A stretch of DNA of 64,000 nucleotides from an uncultured Porphyromonadaceae bacterium (GTDB lineage Bacteria > Bacteroidota > Bacteroidia > Bacteroidales > Muribaculaceae). The position numbers and the translations under genes are program-made. The stretch lies in the NCBI GenBank assembly GCA_937892215.1, contig CALAVE010000043.1, forward strand, positions 6,930 to 70,929, written 5' to 3'. Under the pieces are notes generated by a model. It did no database searches. It worked only from the letters and a program-made list of their open reading frames with translations, and was not told where the DNA came from. Shown one piece after another: positions 17,529-25,797 of this stretch. Each line of letters begins with the position of its first letter. The stretch's first letter is position 1.

Positions 17529-18785
17529 ATGGAATTTCAGAGAGATAAATATCTTCAAAGACTGATAGGAGGCATGAGTAACTCCCTGGTCAAGATAGTG
17601 ACCGGAATTCGTCGTTGCGGCAAATCATATTTGTTGTTTGAATTATTCAAACGGCATCTGCTCAATTCGGGAGTTCCCGAATCGAACATTATTTTGTTAG
17701 CCATAGATGACTGGGACAGCCACGAGTTCCGTGACCCCAATCGCTTGATGCAATACATCGGCCAAAGGCTTAAAGAGACCGAAGGACGTTGTTATGTTCT
17801 CATCGATGAGGTTCAACTGCTCGACCGCTTCGTAGAAGTGTTGCTTAGTCTGATGCACAATGGCCGATGTGAAGTGTATGTGACCGGTTCCAATTCTCGT
17901 TTCCTTTCGAGCGATGTTGTAAGCGAGTTTCGCGGTCGAGGCGATGAGATTAGATTGAGTCCACTTTCATTTTTGGAGTATTACACTGCTTTTGGTGGCG
18001 ACAAAACCGAGCGAATGCGGCAATATTCCGTATATGGTGGACTGCCACAAGTTGCGCTTATCGATGACATTTCGAAGAAAAGGTCATTCCTCAAGAACCT
18101 TTTCCATTCCATCTATTTGCGCGACTTGATTGAGCGCAACAAAGTTCAGAACGATAAAGGATTAGAAGATTTGGTAAGAGTATTGGCTTCCGCAATAGGA
18201 TCTCCCACGAATCCGTCAAGGATTTCTAATACTTTCAAAAGTGTGCGCCGCCGGTCGATTACCGATAAAACCATATCAGTTTATATATCCCATCTAATCG
18301 ATGCCTATATCATTCAAGAGGCAATGCGCTATGACGTAAAAGGTCGCAAGTATATCGGTTCCAACTCAAAGTATTACTTCAGCGACATGGGCATACGCAA
18401 TGCCATTATCAATTTCCGTCAACAGGAGCCGACCCACATTATGGAAAATGTAATCTATAATGAGTTGGTTGGGCGAGGCTATTCGGTAGATGTGGGGAAT
18501 GTTGAGACTTGGTACACCAATGTTCAAGGCAAGAGTGCCCGTGCCTATCTTGAGATAGATTTCGTGGTGAACAATGACGATGAGCGCGTCTATGTGCAGT
18601 CGGCTTACAGCATGCCCACCAGAGAAAAAGTCGCTCAAGAACAAAAATCGCTACTCAGTATCAAAGACGGTTTCCGCAAGGTCATCGTCACAGCAGATAA
18701 CGTGGCACCGTGGACTACAGATGAGGGCATCAGGATTATCAATTACTGGGATTTCCTGCTTGACGAAAAATTGTTGTTCAACTGA
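17529..18785 (+). CDS. AAA ATPase with DUF4143 domain (second copy)
   Basis: 418 residues from the ATG at 17529. Walker A GIRRCGKS is at residues 26-33; Walker B lies in CYVLIDEVQLLD (about 90-101). The sensor-like block VYVTGSNSRFLSSD and the C-terminal LEIDFVVNNDD region are typical of AAA_14/DUF4143 proteins. It is only distantly similar to the first copy, so this is not a recent duplication. The two ATPase genes bracket the susCD pair and point the same way. Repeats of about 33 bp follow its stop codon. Confidence 0.88.
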   Translation: MEFQRDKYLQRLIGGMSNSLVKIVTGIRRCGKSYLLFELFKRHLLNSGVPESNIILLAIDDWDSHEFRDPNRLMQYIGQRLKETEGRCYVLIDEVQLLDRFVEVLLSLMHNGRCEVYVTGSNSRFLSSDVVSEFRGRGDEIRLSPLSFLEYYTAFGGDKTERMRQYSVYGGLPQVALIDDISKKRSFLKNLFHSIYLRDLIERNKVQNDKGLEDLVRVLASAIGSPTNPSRISNTFKSVRRRSITDKTISVYISHLIDAYIIQEAMRYDVKGRKYIGSNSKYYFSDMGIRNAIINFRQQEPTHIMENVIYNELVGRGYSVDVGNVETWYTNVQGKSARAYLEIDFVVNNDDERVYVQSAYSMPTREKVAQEQKSLLSIKDGFRKVIVTADNVAPWTTDEGIRIINYWDFLLDEKLLFN

Positions 18786-18837
18786 AAAATAACGCAATAA
18801 AAAAGTGCCTTGCGCCATTTGCGCAAAGAATTTGTTT

Positions 18838-18916
18838 CAAAATCGAGGCAAGAGGTTCTTGTTTTTGTCGCAAAATCGGGGCATAAGGTATATCTTTTTG
18901 TATTAAAATTTGGGTA
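18838..18916 (-). repeat. ~33-bp phased repeats downstream of the second ATPase
   Basis: caaaatcgaggca (18838-18850) and caaaatcggggca (18871-18883) are 33 bases apart, with a degenerate third unit taaaatttggg near 18904. Read on the minus strand the core is TGCC(C/T)CGATTTTG, which resembles the TGCC...GATTTT core of the repeats before the first ATPase, with the same spacing but opposite orientation. Confidence 0.55.
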
Positions 18917-18945
18917 TTGTACAACTTCCTTGGGGGGAATGTGTG

Positions 18946-19743
18946 TCAGAGAGGGAGGTGGAAGAGAGTGGCGGCGTTGGTGGCGGTAACGCGGCTGACC
19001 ACCTCGGAGGGGATGTCGAGAGCGGATGCTATGTAACTGACTACATGGGCCACAAAGGCCGGCTCGTTGCGTTTACCGCGATGCGGTACCGGAGCGAGGT
19101 AGGGTGCGTCGGTCTCGACGAGCATACGGTCAAGTCCGATAACCGGCAGGAGTTCGCGTACGTGGCTGTTCTTGAAGGTGACGATGCCGTTAACCCCGAA
19201 GAAAAAGTCGCCGAACTGCCGAAGGCGCTCAATGTGGGCCTCGGTGCCGGTGAAACTGTGGAACACACCTTGCGGCACGGGGCAGTTCAGTTCTGAGAAA
19301 ACCTGAATGATTTCGTCGATTCCGTCGCGGCAATGAATGATGAAAGGGAGGTGGAACTCGGAGCACCAGCGAAGTTGCTCGGAGAGCGCGTCCATTTGCT
19401 CGGCACGCCAAGTCTTGTCCCAGTAGAGGTCGATGCCAATCTCGCCAACTGCCACGAAAGCCCCCTTTTCAGCGCTCAGAATCCGTTTCATTTCGGCCAG
19501 TTGAGAGGCATAATCACGGTTGATTTCCTCAGGGTGAAGTCCGATGGTCATGGAGACAAAGTCGGGATAGAGACGGTGAGTGTGTCGCAGCCGAGCAAGC
19601 GATTCCAGGTTCTCGTTGGGCATAACCACGTGAGTTACACCAGCTTGCCGAGCGCGGCTCACAACATCGTGAATGTCGGCATCGAATTCTGTGCCGTAGA
19701 TGTGGCTGTGGCTGTCGATCATAAGCGAAAGTGAGTCAGGCAT
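18946..19743 (-). CDS. tatD: TatD-family metal-dependent deoxyribonuclease
   Basis: 265 residues. The metal-binding HSH motif is at residues 12-14 (MIDSHSHIYG). VGEIGIDLYWD, PFIIHCRDG, GVFHSFTGT and LLVETDAPYLAP follow in the order expected for the TIM-barrel TatD family, whose members act as 3' exonucleases on DNA or RNA. The start MPDSL at 19743 overlaps the end of the upstream polyprenyl synthase gene by 8 bases, which suggests translational coupling and favours this start over the internal Met seven codons on. Confidence 0.88.
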   Translation of the reverse strand: MPDSLSLMIDSHSHIYGTEFDADIHDVVSRARQAGVTHVVMPNENLESLARLRHTHRLYPDFVSMTIGLHPEEINRDYASQLAEMKRILSAEKGAFVAVGEIGIDLYWDKTWRAEQMDALSEQLRWCSEFHLPFIIHCRDGIDEIIQVFSELNCPVPQGVFHSFTGTEAHIERLRQFGDFFFGVNGIVTFKNSHVRELLPVIGLDRMLVETDAPYLAPVPHRGKRNEPAFVAHVVSYIASALDIPSEVVSRVTATNAATLFHLPL

Positions 19744-20710
19744 TACGAGCAGAAAGGTTGTGGATTAGAGCGACGAAATCGTCTTGAGCCTCGGCCGGCA
19801 TGGCAGTGGAGCGCACCAGGCGAATAGCCTCGGCATTGTATTGCTCAATCTTGCCGGTGGCGAGTTGCCTGAGCCCCAATTGCTCATATATGGCGGTTAC
19901 AGCCGGGACCTTCTGGTCTCGCAGAGCGTAGGGGTCGTTGAGCCAGCGTCGCAGTTCCAGTTCCGTATCGTTGTCGGCCAGTTTTATGGCGTTGATAAGG
20001 AGGAACGTCTTGTTATTATTCATGATATCGCCGCCGATTTCCTTGCCGAAAACGGCAGAGTCACCCCAAACGTCGAGCAGGTCGTCCTGCAACTGGAAAG
20101 CCATGCCCAGACTCACGCCGGCATCGTAGATGGCCTCCGTGTCGGTCTTGGCAGCACCGGCAATAACGGCACCCAGCCTGCACGCGCTGCCCAGCAGGTC
20201 GGCCGTCTTGAGCCGGACCATGTTCATGTAGCGGTCCACGTCCACGTCGGTTCGGAATTCGAAGTCCAGGTCCAGTTGCTGGCCTTCAAAGACGTTAGTG
20301 GCGGTCTGCGTGAATACGTTCATTGCCTGCTTGAGGTGCTCGTCGGGAGAGTGCAGAATCAGTTGAGCGGCGATGGAGAACATGGTGTCGCCGCATAGGA
20401 TGGCTGTTTCCTGCCCCCATCGGCGGTGCACGGTGGGTTTTCCGCGCCTGACGTCGGCATGGTCGATAACGTCGTCGTGAACAAGCGTTGAGTTGTGGAA
20501 GAACTCAATAGCCAGAGCGGCGTTCATGGCATCGTCCATCCGTCCGCCGAACGCCTCGCACGACATGAGCGTGAGAATGGGTCTCAGCCGCTTTCCGCCC
20601 AGGTCCATAGTGTAAGCGATGGGCGCGTAGAGGTTGGCGGGCGAGGTGGGAATTTTCACGCAGCGAATGGCGGCGTTGATTAGATTGAAGTATTGTTCGA
20701 AAGAGTGCAT
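19736..20710 (-). CDS. All-trans polyprenyl diphosphate synthase
   Basis: 324 residues. It condenses isopentenyl diphosphate with allylic diphosphates. GGKRLRP is at residues 38-44, the first aspartate-rich motif DDVID at 79-83 (within LVHDDVIDHADVRRGKPTVH) and the second in LQDDLLDVWG (about 208-217). Residues four and five before the first motif are small (Thr and Ser), which by the usual rule allows a long-chain product such as the menaquinone side chain; the exact chain length is inference. It is in an operon with tatD and the two lipoprotein genes. Confidence 0.9.
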   Translation of the reverse strand: MHSFEQYFNLINAAIRCVKIPTSPANLYAPIAYTMDLGGKRLRPILTLMSCEAFGGRMDDAMNAALAIEFFHNSTLVHDDVIDHADVRRGKPTVHRRWGQETAILCGDTMFSIAAQLILHSPDEHLKQAMNVFTQTATNVFEGQQLDLDFEFRTDVDVDRYMNMVRLKTADLLGSACRLGAVIAGAAKTDTEAIYDAGVSLGMAFQLQDDLLDVWGDSAVFGKEIGGDIMNNNKTFLLINAIKLADNDTELELRRWLNDPYALRDQKVPAVTAIYEQLGLRQLATGKIEQYNAEAIRLVRSTAMPAEAQDDFVALIHNLSARNA

Positions 20711-20747
20711 GAATAGGGCGAAAGGAGTTTAGATGCCGATAAATCAG

Positions 20748-21419
20748 TTAGTTGTTAAAATTGCGCAAGAAAAGTTGGAAATCCTGGTCGGAGTAGATTT
20801 TGCGCAGTTCGTTGACTTGTCTCGTAACGAGGGCGGAATCGGTCTGCGGAGCGTTGAGGTCGGCCCGCAGAGCGCGTCCGAGTGCTTCCGGAGAGGCCAC
20901 ACTTGAGAAAAGTTTCATCTGCTCACTGAGCGGTAATTTGCGTGCCGAGAGGTCGATGGCGGCATGGAACTGACGAATGGTCTGTGGCTGTCCCAGCATG
21001 ACGAGAGCGGCACGAGTGGCGTTGACCTCGTTCATGGCGTCGTCAGTGCTGAGGTCGCCGGAGAGAAGTCCGGCGGTGATACGTTCGGCTGTTGAGAGGC
21101 AGATGTCGTCGTATCCGGCCGTGGCAAATTCAGCGCCAATCACGGCATCGAGGCGGGAAGCGGAGTCGGCGAGCAGTTGTTTCACTTGGTCGCGAAACTC
21201 GTTATGAATGTATTCGATTTCGTGGAGTTGCACGCTGTCGCAGAAAGCATTAAAGCCCGCTACGATGTTTCGGACCTGAGCGGAGTCGCCGGCGCACCAT
21301 GCAGAGGCGAACTGCTGCGCGAAGCGGTCGGTGGTCTTGTAGAGTTCGGATTTGCATCCGTTGAGAGAAAAAGTCAGCAGCAAAGCTGCGATAAGAGCGG
21401 AGTTAAAATACTGTTTCAT
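20748..21419 (-). CDS. Predicted lipoprotein of unknown function
   Basis: 223 residues with a lipoprotein signal peptide; the lipobox SLNGC puts Cys at residue 22. The mature region is mostly alpha-helical, rich in Ala, Gln, Asp and Ser, and shows no motif I recognise. Its start overlaps the end of the preceding small lipoprotein gene by four bases (ATGA arrangement), so the two are probably co-translated. It is 37 bases upstream of the polyprenyl synthase gene. Confidence 0.75.
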   Translation of the reverse strand: MKQYFNSALIAALLLTFSLNGCKSELYKTTDRFAQQFASAWCAGDSAQVRNIVAGFNAFCDSVQLHEIEYIHNEFRDQVKQLLADSASRLDAVIGAEFATAGYDDICLSTAERITAGLLSGDLSTDDAMNEVNATRAALVMLGQPQTIRQFHAAIDLSARKLPLSEQMKLFSSVASPEALGRALRADLNAPQTDSALVTRQVNELRKIYSDQDFQLFLRNFNN

Positions 21420-21712
21420 ATAGGGTCACAAATTTCGTTGGCTAACTGAGGGTCGTTATCGCGAAGGTACGAGCAGAAACTGCTGTGGAACGCTTCCACA
21501 GCGAGCGAGTCGTTGATTAAGGCGTATTCACTTGCCACGGCTTCGGCCTGAAGGATGACGTTCTGCATGGCGAGCGTGTCGGAGTGGTCGGTGGCGACGA
21601 GCGTCTGGGCAATTTCCACGGCTTTCCGGCTCGCCTCTTTCTCAAACTTGCTGTGCTTTGCGCAAGAAGCTAAGGCGATGATAATGAGTAATATCAGTGA
21701 AAATTTCTTCAT
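21416..21712 (-). CDS. Small predicted lipoprotein
   Basis: 98 residues from MKKFSLIL at 21712; two Met codons lie upstream in frame (21718 and 21724), but MKKF makes the better signal peptide. The lipobox ALASC places Cys near residue 17. The rest is helical and polar (HSKFEKEASRKAVEIAQ). It heads the operon with the larger lipoprotein, polyprenyl synthase and tatD. Its similar size pattern and helical content suggest distant relationship to the next gene, but I cannot show this. Confidence 0.7.
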   Translation of the reverse strand: MKKFSLILLIIIALASCAKHSKFEKEASRKAVEIAQTLVATDHSDTLAMQNVILQAEAVASEYALINDSLAVEAFHSSFCSYLRDNDPQLANEICDPI

Positions 21713-21746
21713 CGGCATTATCAAGATGCGTTGTATAAATCAAATT

Positions 21747-21754
21747 CAAAATTA
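21747..21754 (-). promoter_or_regulatory. -7 element of the lipoprotein/polyprenyl synthase/tatD operon
   Basis: TAATTTTG on the minus strand fits TAnnTTTG and lies 34 bases upstream of the first start codon. No convincing -33 partner. Confidence 0.35.
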
Positions 21755-21860
21755 GCAATAATTTTTCATTATCCGAGAATTTTGAGAGAAATAAAGCGTG
21801 AGAGTGATATTTTTGGCAAAAACGGGCGTGAAATGTAACCCCGGCAAAATACTATCGGAT

Positions 21861-22811
21861 ATGGAAAAGACAAAAGAGAAGATGAGACTCGGCGACTTGG
21901 CCGAGATGTGGCTTGCAGAGCGCGGTGCGGTGCTGAAGCGCTCGTCGTTATCGACCTACAGGCTGATTGTGAACAAGCATCTGATTCCGGCCTTCGGTGA
22001 ATGCGAGGAAGTGAGTGATGAGGATGTGAGAGCGTTTGCCGAAAACCTGCTTGAGAAAGGTTGTAACCAAAAGACTGTGAGAGATTATCTGGCTGTTCTC
22101 AGGATGATAGTGAGATGGGCAGAGGGCAGGCATCTTGTGGAGCAAATGGCGATAAAAATGCCTGTTAAAGCCAGGCAGGAACAGGCAGAAATTCAGATAC
22201 TTACGGTGGATGAGGAGCGGCGGTTGCTACGGTATGTGAAGAGCAACGTGTCGCTGAAGAACATAGGCGTGTGGATGAGCGTGACGACCGGCCTTCGCAT
22301 AGGAGAAATATGCGCTCTGCGATGGTGTGACATAGACCTGAAAAACAGGGTGGTGAGAGTGAGCCGGACGCTGAACCGAATTTACCGGGCGCGAGAAGAC
22401 GGGAGCGCAGCGACGGAGATAAACTTAGACCGGCCTAAGACGAGCAAGTCGGAGCGAACAGTGCCGCTGAGCATGGAGTTAGCCAGGACCTTGCGACATC
22501 TGATGGCGATAACAGATAAGGGGCATTATGTGATAACAAATTCAGAACGCCCCACCGAACCGTCGGTGTATAGGCGGTACTATAACAGGATGATGCGAAG
22601 AGTGGGTTTGCCGGGGATACGGTTCCACGCGCTGCGTCACACATTCGCGACCCGTTGTGTGGAGTGCAACGTGGACTACAAGGTGCTATCGCACATACTG
22701 GGTCATACCGACATAGGCACCACGCTGAACACCTATGTGCACCCCAGCGAGAAGCAGAAGCATCTGGCGGTGAGCAAGATGCTGCGGCTGGTTAGCGACG
22801 GGCCGGGATAG
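21861..22811 (+). CDS. Solitary tyrosine recombinase
   Basis: 316 residues from the ATG at 21861 (a GTG at 21798 is in frame but gives an unlikely leader). An N-terminal SAM-like core-binding domain (about 10-100) precedes the catalytic domain. Catalytic residues are canonical: Arg in TTGLRIGEICALRW, HALRHTFAT for the HxxR box, LGH, and the nucleophile Tyr in TTLNTYVHP. No phage or transfer genes are adjacent, so it is either a relic of a lost element or a stand-alone recombinase. XerC/XerD is less likely because of its position and divergent N-terminus. It converges on tcdA with only six bases between the stop codons. Confidence 0.85.
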   Translation: MEKTKEKMRLGDLAEMWLAERGAVLKRSSLSTYRLIVNKHLIPAFGECEEVSDEDVRAFAENLLEKGCNQKTVRDYLAVLRMIVRWAEGRHLVEQMAIKMPVKARQEQAEIQILTVDEERRLLRYVKSNVSLKNIGVWMSVTTGLRIGEICALRWCDIDLKNRVVRVSRTLNRIYRAREDGSAATEINLDRPKTSKSERTVPLSMELARTLRHLMAITDKGHYVITNSERPTEPSVYRRYYNRMMRRVGLPGIRFHALRHTFATRCVECNVDYKVLSHILGHTDIGTTLNTYVHPSEKQKHLAVSKMLRLVSDGPG

Positions 22812-22817
22812 AGCAGG

Positions 22818-23585
22818 TTAGAGAGAAGGAGGCGTGAGGTGCGCTGAGATGAGGTCGCGGATTACCTGGCCTGCGGCGATGATTCCCTCGGCAGCGGGGA
22901 CAAAGGCGTTGCTGGCCGGAGTGACGCGTTTGGGCCTGGAGCCTACGGTGTCGGTCGCGGTGTCGGGCAGGTCATCGTCGTCGGCGAGCGGAGAGGGCTT
23001 GATGGGCTGTTCCTCGCTATAGACACACTTGACCGCTGTGATGCCGGCTTGGCGAAGTTTCTTGCGCATGACGCGAGCCAGCGGATCCATCTTGGTGCTG
23101 AATAGGTCGGCAACGCGGAAAGCGGTGGCATCCAGTTTGTTGGCCGCGCCGAGGCAGGTTATCACCGGAATGCCGAGGCTGTGGCACCGCTTGATGATTT
23201 CGATTTTTGCGGTGATGGTGTCGATGCAGTCCACCACGTAGTCGGCATTGGCAAGCGGTATTTCTTCTGCGTTCTGGGGTAGGTAGAAGATGGGGAAGGT
23301 GGAGACGCGGCACTGAGGGTTGATTTCCATGATACGCTGCTTCATGACGTCCACTTTTAGGCATCCCACAGTGGCCGTTGTGGCGACGATTTGTCGGTTG
23401 ATGTTGGTTTCGCTGACCGAGTCGGGGTCGATGAGCATGATAGAGCCCACGCCGCTACGCGCGAGCACCTCGGCGACGTAACCGCCCACGCCGCCCACGC
23501 CGAAAAGCGCCACAGTGCGGTGTGCGAGCGAGCGGACGGCCTCTGAGCCGATGAGCATTTCAGTCCTCTGCAACCAGTTTTTCAT
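22818..23585 (-). CDS. tcdA: tRNA threonylcarbamoyladenosine dehydratase (E1-like)
   Basis: 255 residues. TcdA cyclises t6A37 of tRNA to ct6A using ATP. The nucleotide-binding GVGGVGGYV begins at about residue 29, followed by LIDPDSVSETNINRQ, the E1-like adenylation signature. VDVMKQRIMEINPQC and the catalytic-region VITCLGAANKLDATAFR are as expected. The loop ADDDDLPDTATDTVGSRPKR is an acidic insertion seen in this family. The gene has its own -7 element and is divergent from the Smr-domain gene. Confidence 0.9.
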   Translation of the reverse strand: MKNWLQRTEMLIGSEAVRSLAHRTVALFGVGGVGGYVAEVLARSGVGSIMLIDPDSVSETNINRQIVATTATVGCLKVDVMKQRIMEINPQCRVSTFPIFYLPQNAEEIPLANADYVVDCIDTITAKIEIIKRCHSLGIPVITCLGAANKLDATAFRVADLFSTKMDPLARVMRKKLRQAGITAVKCVYSEEQPIKPSPLADDDDLPDTATDTVGSRPKRVTPASNAFVPAAEGIIAAGQVIRDLISAHLTPPSL

Positions 23586-23616
23586 TTGTCAAAAAAATAG
23601 GCGTTAAAGATTAGTG

Positions 23617-23624
23617 CAAAGTTA
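23617..23624 (-). promoter_or_regulatory. -7 element of tcdA
   Basis: TAACTTTG on the minus strand, 31 bases upstream of the start; a strong -7 match without a clear -33. Confidence 0.4.
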
Positions 23625-23728
23625 GTGAAAACAAGTGATTCGGGAAAGCAGGTAGGTGAGAAAGTGCGATGGACTGGCGGTGTGGAAGGCACGTGGGTAC
23701 TTGGCGGAGTGAAATTTAGAAAATAGCC

Positions 23729-23759
23729 TTGACAAAGATGCGTAGAAGCAGTAACTTTG
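23729..23759 (+). promoter_or_regulatory. Promoter of the DUF2027-Smr gene
   Basis: TTG (23729-23731), 20 bases, then TAACTTTG (23752-23759). Both elements fit the Bacteroidetes consensus. The start codon is 55 bases further on. Confidence 0.6.
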
Positions 23760-23814
23760 CAGTGCGAAAACCGAGAGAAGGACCGAGTATAAACCTCAAA
23801 AAAACGACAGAATC

Positions 23815-24879
23815 ATGAAAGAGAACGACATAGTGAGATTTCTGAACGATGTGGGCGGCGGCCGCATAGTGAGAATAGAAGGCAACACGGTGTATGTGGA
23901 AGACAGCGACGGATTTGAGCGGCCGGTGCTGACACGCGACATAGTGGTGGTGGCCGACGGAGGCAAGGCCGCGGAGTATGAGCGGCCGCTGGACATCAAG
24001 ACACGGCTTGTGGAGCCCGACAAGCCGGCGCCGAAGCCCGAGGCACCGAAAATTGTGGTGGAAGAGACCCCAACCGGCGAGACGCTGAATATAGTCCTCG
24101 CGTACGAGCCGAAGGAAGTGAAGCACCTGAGCACGACCACCTTTTACAGCACACTGGTGAACGACAGCAACTACTTCCTGTATGTGACCTACGCGACCCG
24201 CAGCAACGAGATGGACGGCTGGGTGACCCGATTCCACGGCATAGTGGAGCCGAATATGCAGGTGACGATGGACGAGTTCGGGCACGATGACCTGACGGCG
24301 ATGGACCGCGTGGCGGTGCAGTATGCCGCATTCAAGCAAGGCAAGGAATACAAACTGAAGAATCCGGCCTTGGTGGAGCTGAAACTGGACACTACCAAGT
24401 TTTACAAACTGCACTGCTTCCACGAGAATGAATACTTCGACACGCCCGTGCTGGCGATGGAGATAGTTCGCAATGACCGTCCGGCGAAGATGATGACGAT
24501 AGACAGCAGCGCGTTGGAGAAGGCGATGCGCGAGAAGAAACGCGCCGATCGGCCGGAGCGCCGCCCGGTGGAGCGGAAGAGCGCGAAGGGGAGCGACATG
24601 ACGGTGGTGGACCTGCATATCCATGAGTTGCTCGACAGTACGGCGGGGCTGGACTCGGCATCGATGCTGGCAATCCAGATGGATAAGTTCCGCGAGGTGA
24701 TGAACGCTAACCGTAAGAACCTGGGGCACAAGATAGTGTTTATCCACGGCAAGGGCGAGGGCGTGCTGCGCAAGGCGATTACCGATGAACTGAAGCGGCG
24801 TTATCCGCACTGTGCGGTTCAGGACGCGAGTTTCCAGGAATACGGCTTCGGCGCCACCCAGGTGACGATACACCAGTGA
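23815..24879 (+). CDS. DUF2027 protein with C-terminal Smr domain
   Basis: 354 residues. The N-terminal part (DIVRFLNDVGGGRIVRIEGN and following, about 1-280) fits DUF2027 of Bacteroidetes, with a Lys/Arg-rich linker around residues 237-262. The C-terminal 85 residues form an Smr domain: VVDLHIHELLD, then HKIVFIHGKGEGVLRKAI, with the DLH and GKG motifs of MutS2-type Smr nickases. The MutS ATPase and mismatch domains are absent. The family is conserved but of unproven function; DNA or RNA cleavage is a reasonable inference from the Smr motifs. Confidence 0.87.
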   Translation: MKENDIVRFLNDVGGGRIVRIEGNTVYVEDSDGFERPVLTRDIVVVADGGKAAEYERPLDIKTRLVEPDKPAPKPEAPKIVVEETPTGETLNIVLAYEPKEVKHLSTTTFYSTLVNDSNYFLYVTYATRSNEMDGWVTRFHGIVEPNMQVTMDEFGHDDLTAMDRVAVQYAAFKQGKEYKLKNPALVELKLDTTKFYKLHCFHENEYFDTPVLAMEIVRNDRPAKMMTIDSSALEKAMREKKRADRPERRPVERKSAKGSDMTVVDLHIHELLDSTAGLDSASMLAIQMDKFREVMNANRKNLGHKIVFIHGKGEGVLRKAITDELKRRYPHCAVQDASFQEYGFGATQVTIHQ

Positions 24880-24957
24880 CGTGAGGGGAGGGTGTGTTTT
24901 TACGGGATTTGTTTTCGCGGGATTCACATAATTATGTGAATGATTTGCGGAAAATGA

Positions 24958-24988
24958 TTGGATTATTTCATAATTATCACTAACTTTG
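24958..24988 (+). promoter_or_regulatory. Promoter of aqpZ
   Basis: TTG (24958-24960), 20 bases, then TAACTTTG (24981-24988): a near-consensus Bacteroidetes promoter. The leader of about 45 bases before the ATG at 25042 is A-rich and ends aaaagagaa. Confidence 0.65.
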
Positions 24989-25041
24989 CTATGATGAAAC
25001 AACAGATTTATTAACCCTATAAAAACAAAAAGAAAAGAGAA

Positions 25042-25725
25042 ATGAAAAAGTATTTGGCTGAATTAGTTGGTACATTTGTACTTACATTTCTGGGCTGCGG
25101 AGCAGCAGTTGCACTGGGTTGCGGTAGCGATACTGCATCGATCGTGGGCACCGCAGTAGCATTCGGACTGGCTGTTGTGGCTATGGCTTACACGATTGGC
25201 GGCATCAGCGGTTGCCACATCAACCCGGCTATCACGCTGGGTGTGTTCCTCAGTGGTAAGATTAGCGTGAAGGATTGCGCTCTGTACATGGTTTTCCAGG
25301 TTATCGGCGCTATCCTTGCTGCAGCGTGCCTTTACGGCATCGTTGCCACCGACCCCACAGCCGTTATCACCACCGCTACCGGTGCCAACGCATGCACCTA
25401 CGGCACTTGCAACGGTCTGATTGTGGAGACTGTGCTCACCATGCTCTTTGTGCTGGTGGTTCTGGGAACCACCGACGAGAAGAAGGGTGCGGGTAACTTT
25501 GCAGGTCTGGCTATCGGTCTGTCGCTGATTCTGATTCACCTCGTGGGTATTCACTTCACAGGCACATCGGTGAACCCGGCTCGTTCTATCGGTCCGGCTC
25601 TGTTTGAGGGTGGCAAGGCTCTGTGCGACCTGTGGGTATTTATCGTTGGTCCGTTCCTGGGTGGTGCTCTGGCTGCCTGCATCTGGAAGATAATCGGCAG
25701 CGATTGCAAGAAGTGCGAGAAGTAA
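25042..25725 (+). CDS. aqpZ: Aquaporin Z-type water channel
   Basis: 227 residues with six membrane helices and the two half-helix NPA motifs: HINPAITLG (NPA 61-63) and SVNPARSIG (NPA 178-180). By spacing to E. coli AqpZ the selectivity filter is Phe near 41, His166, Thr175 and Arg181, the combination of water-selective channels rather than glycerol facilitators. It ends in a short Cys/Lys tail, DCKKCEK. Codon use is more regular than in its neighbours, suggesting strong expression, and it has a near-consensus promoter and its own terminator, so it is a single-gene unit. Confidence 0.94.
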   Translation: MKKYLAELVGTFVLTFLGCGAAVALGCGSDTASIVGTAVAFGLAVVAMAYTIGGISGCHINPAITLGVFLSGKISVKDCALYMVFQVIGAILAAACLYGIVATDPTAVITTATGANACTYGTCNGLIVETVLTMLFVLVVLGTTDEKKGAGNFAGLAIGLSLILIHLVGIHFTGTSVNPARSIGPALFEGGKALCDLWVFIVGPFLGGALAACIWKIIGSDCKKCEK

Positions 25726-25749
25726 ATTTCGTTCCACAGCAGAATTCAT

Positions 25750-25778
25750 AAAGCGGCCTTGATTCAAGACCGCTTTTT
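25750..25778 (+). terminator. Intrinsic terminator after aqpZ
   Basis: aaagcggccttga (25750-25762) pairs with tcaagaccgcttt (25764-25776) with one mismatch, followed by T residues. It lies between the convergent aqpZ and helicase genes. Confidence 0.75.
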
Positions 25779-25797
25779 GTGGTATGACGGGGAGGGG

